Of a stretch of 32,213 nucleotides of DNA, positions 31,693 to 32,213 are shown piece after piece; within the stretch, counting starts at the first letter, position 1; each line of letters starts with the position of its first letter. The notes beneath the pieces are model-generated. The model worked only from the letters and a program-made list of their open reading frames with translations, was not told the DNA's origin and ran no database searches. The position numbers and the translations under genes are program-made. Source of the DNA: JACQFZ01 sp036396275 (GTDB lineage: Bacteria; Pseudomonadota; Gammaproteobacteria; Acidiferrobacterales; Sulfurifustaceae); NCBI GenBank assembly GCA_036396275.1, contig DASWLD010000148.1, forward strand, positions 1 through 32,213. The letters run 5' to 3'.

Positions 31693-32213
31693 ATGCCAAT
31701 CATCACCCTGCCCGACGGCAGCCAACGTCGATACCCCCAACCCGTCACTGCCGCAAAAGTTGCTGCCGATATCGGACCCGGTCTCGCGCGCGCGGCGTTG
31801 GCGGCGCGCGTCAACGACGAGCTGGTCGACCTCTCGCGTGAGATTGCCGAGGACGCGCGTATCGCGATCGTCACCGACCGCGACCCCGCCGGCTTGGAAG
31901 TTCTGCGGCACTCGACCGCGCATCTGCTGGCGCAAGCGGTGAAGGAACTGTTCCCGGACGCGCAGGTGACGATCGGCCCGGTGATCGAGGACGGCTTCTA
32001 CTACGACTTCGCATTCGAGCGCGGATTCACGCCGGAGGACCTCGCGCGCATCGAGGGCGAGATGCGCAAGATCGTCTCGGCGGATTACCCCGTGGTCCGG
32101 ACGGTCGTTGCGCGTGACGAGGCGGTGGCGCGCTTCCGCGCGATCGGCGAGGAGTTCAAGGCAGAGATCACCGCCGGCATCCCGTCCGACGATCCGATCG
32201 GGCTCTACACGCA
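31693..32213 (+). CDS. thrS: Threonyl-tRNA synthetase, N-terminal part (cut by window end)
   Basis: ThrRS charges tRNA-Thr. The first 173 codons are present. The TGS domain (residues 1-61) opens MPIITLPDGSQRRYP. The editing domain then begins with LEVLRHSTAHLLAQAVKELF, whose HSTAH holds the His pair of the editing/zinc-like site, followed by IGPVIEDGFYYDF. AGGAG at 31681-31685 is well spaced before the ATG. The frame is still open at base 32213; the catalytic class II core lies beyond. Confidence 0.97.
   Translation, partial: MPIITLPDGSQRRYPQPVTAAKVAADIGPGLARAALAARVNDELVDLSREIAEDARIAIVTDRDPAGLEVLRHSTAHLLAQAVKELFPDAQVTIGPVIEDGFYYDFAFERGFTPEDLARIEGEMRKIVSADYPVVRTVVARDEAVARFRAIGEEFKAEITAGIPSDDPIGLYT

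Overview
This window is a stretch of chromosome from a GC-rich gammaproteobacterium; I cannot name the genus. The evidence is gene content and order: dnaE-accA-tilS-pyrG-kdsA-eno-ftsB, then sdhCDAB-sdhE-ygfX, nadB facing rpoE-rseA-rseB-mucD, then lepA-lepB-DUF4845-rnc-era-recO-pdxJ, and uvrB, tRNA-Val and thrS. SdhE, YgfX, RseA/RseB and Slp lipoproteins, together with Kdo synthesis, indicate a Gram-negative cell with an LPS outer membrane and an oxygen-respiring TCA cycle. Genes are packed tightly, with many ATGA or GTGA start/stop overlaps, so most of the window is a few long operons.

Layout. Positions 1-8783 (+) carry the end of dnaE, accA, tilS, pyrG, kdsA, kdsC, a small transaldolase, an antibiotic-biosynthesis-monooxygenase-like gene broken by one stop codon, eno and ftsB. 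ygfZ (8803-9843) is on the minus strand. From 9914 a TATAAT promoter leads into sdhCDAB, sdhE and ygfX. nadB (minus) ends inside the 3' end of ygfX and is divergent from rpoE. The sigma-E operon has a sigma-E-type promoter (GAACTT-N16-TCAGT) and ends at a terminator at 19894-19917. Then come lepA through pdxJ. Positions 26128-29168 look more accessory: two adjacent Slp-type lipoprotein genes (minus), about 600 bases of AT-richer non-coding DNA, and a di-haem oxidoreductase gene with a strong Shine-Dalgarno and its own terminator. The window closes with tRNA-Asn (minus), uvrB, tRNA-Val and the start of thrS.

How the genes fit together. KdsA and KdsC make Kdo for LPS; enolase supplies the phosphoenolpyruvate KdsA uses, and transaldolase acts in pentose-phosphate metabolism. 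SdhE flavinylates SdhA. RpoE, RseA, RseB and MucD form the envelope-stress circuit. LepB, Era and RNase III handle secretion and ribosome/RNA processing.

Most notable observations. (1) KdsA carries all four ligands of the metal-dependent class rather than the Asn-type metal-independent form known from E. coli, and an atypical KDNRGA motif; the kdsA-kdsC-transaldolase block sits between pyrG and eno with repeat elements on both sides of kdsA. (2) Several palindromic repeat families lie only in gene gaps. One has three copies made of mini-hairpins with AGGAT-like loops and shows two compensatory base-pair changes; another has two copies with arms exactly 39 bases apart. Two gaps inside the sdh cluster hold such elements. 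(3) The ABM-like gene has an in-frame TAA after which the conserved family C-terminus continues in the same frame. I saw no CRISPR array, transposase or phage genes. No wholly new multi-gene system is evident; the repeats and the kds module are the best candidates for follow-up.
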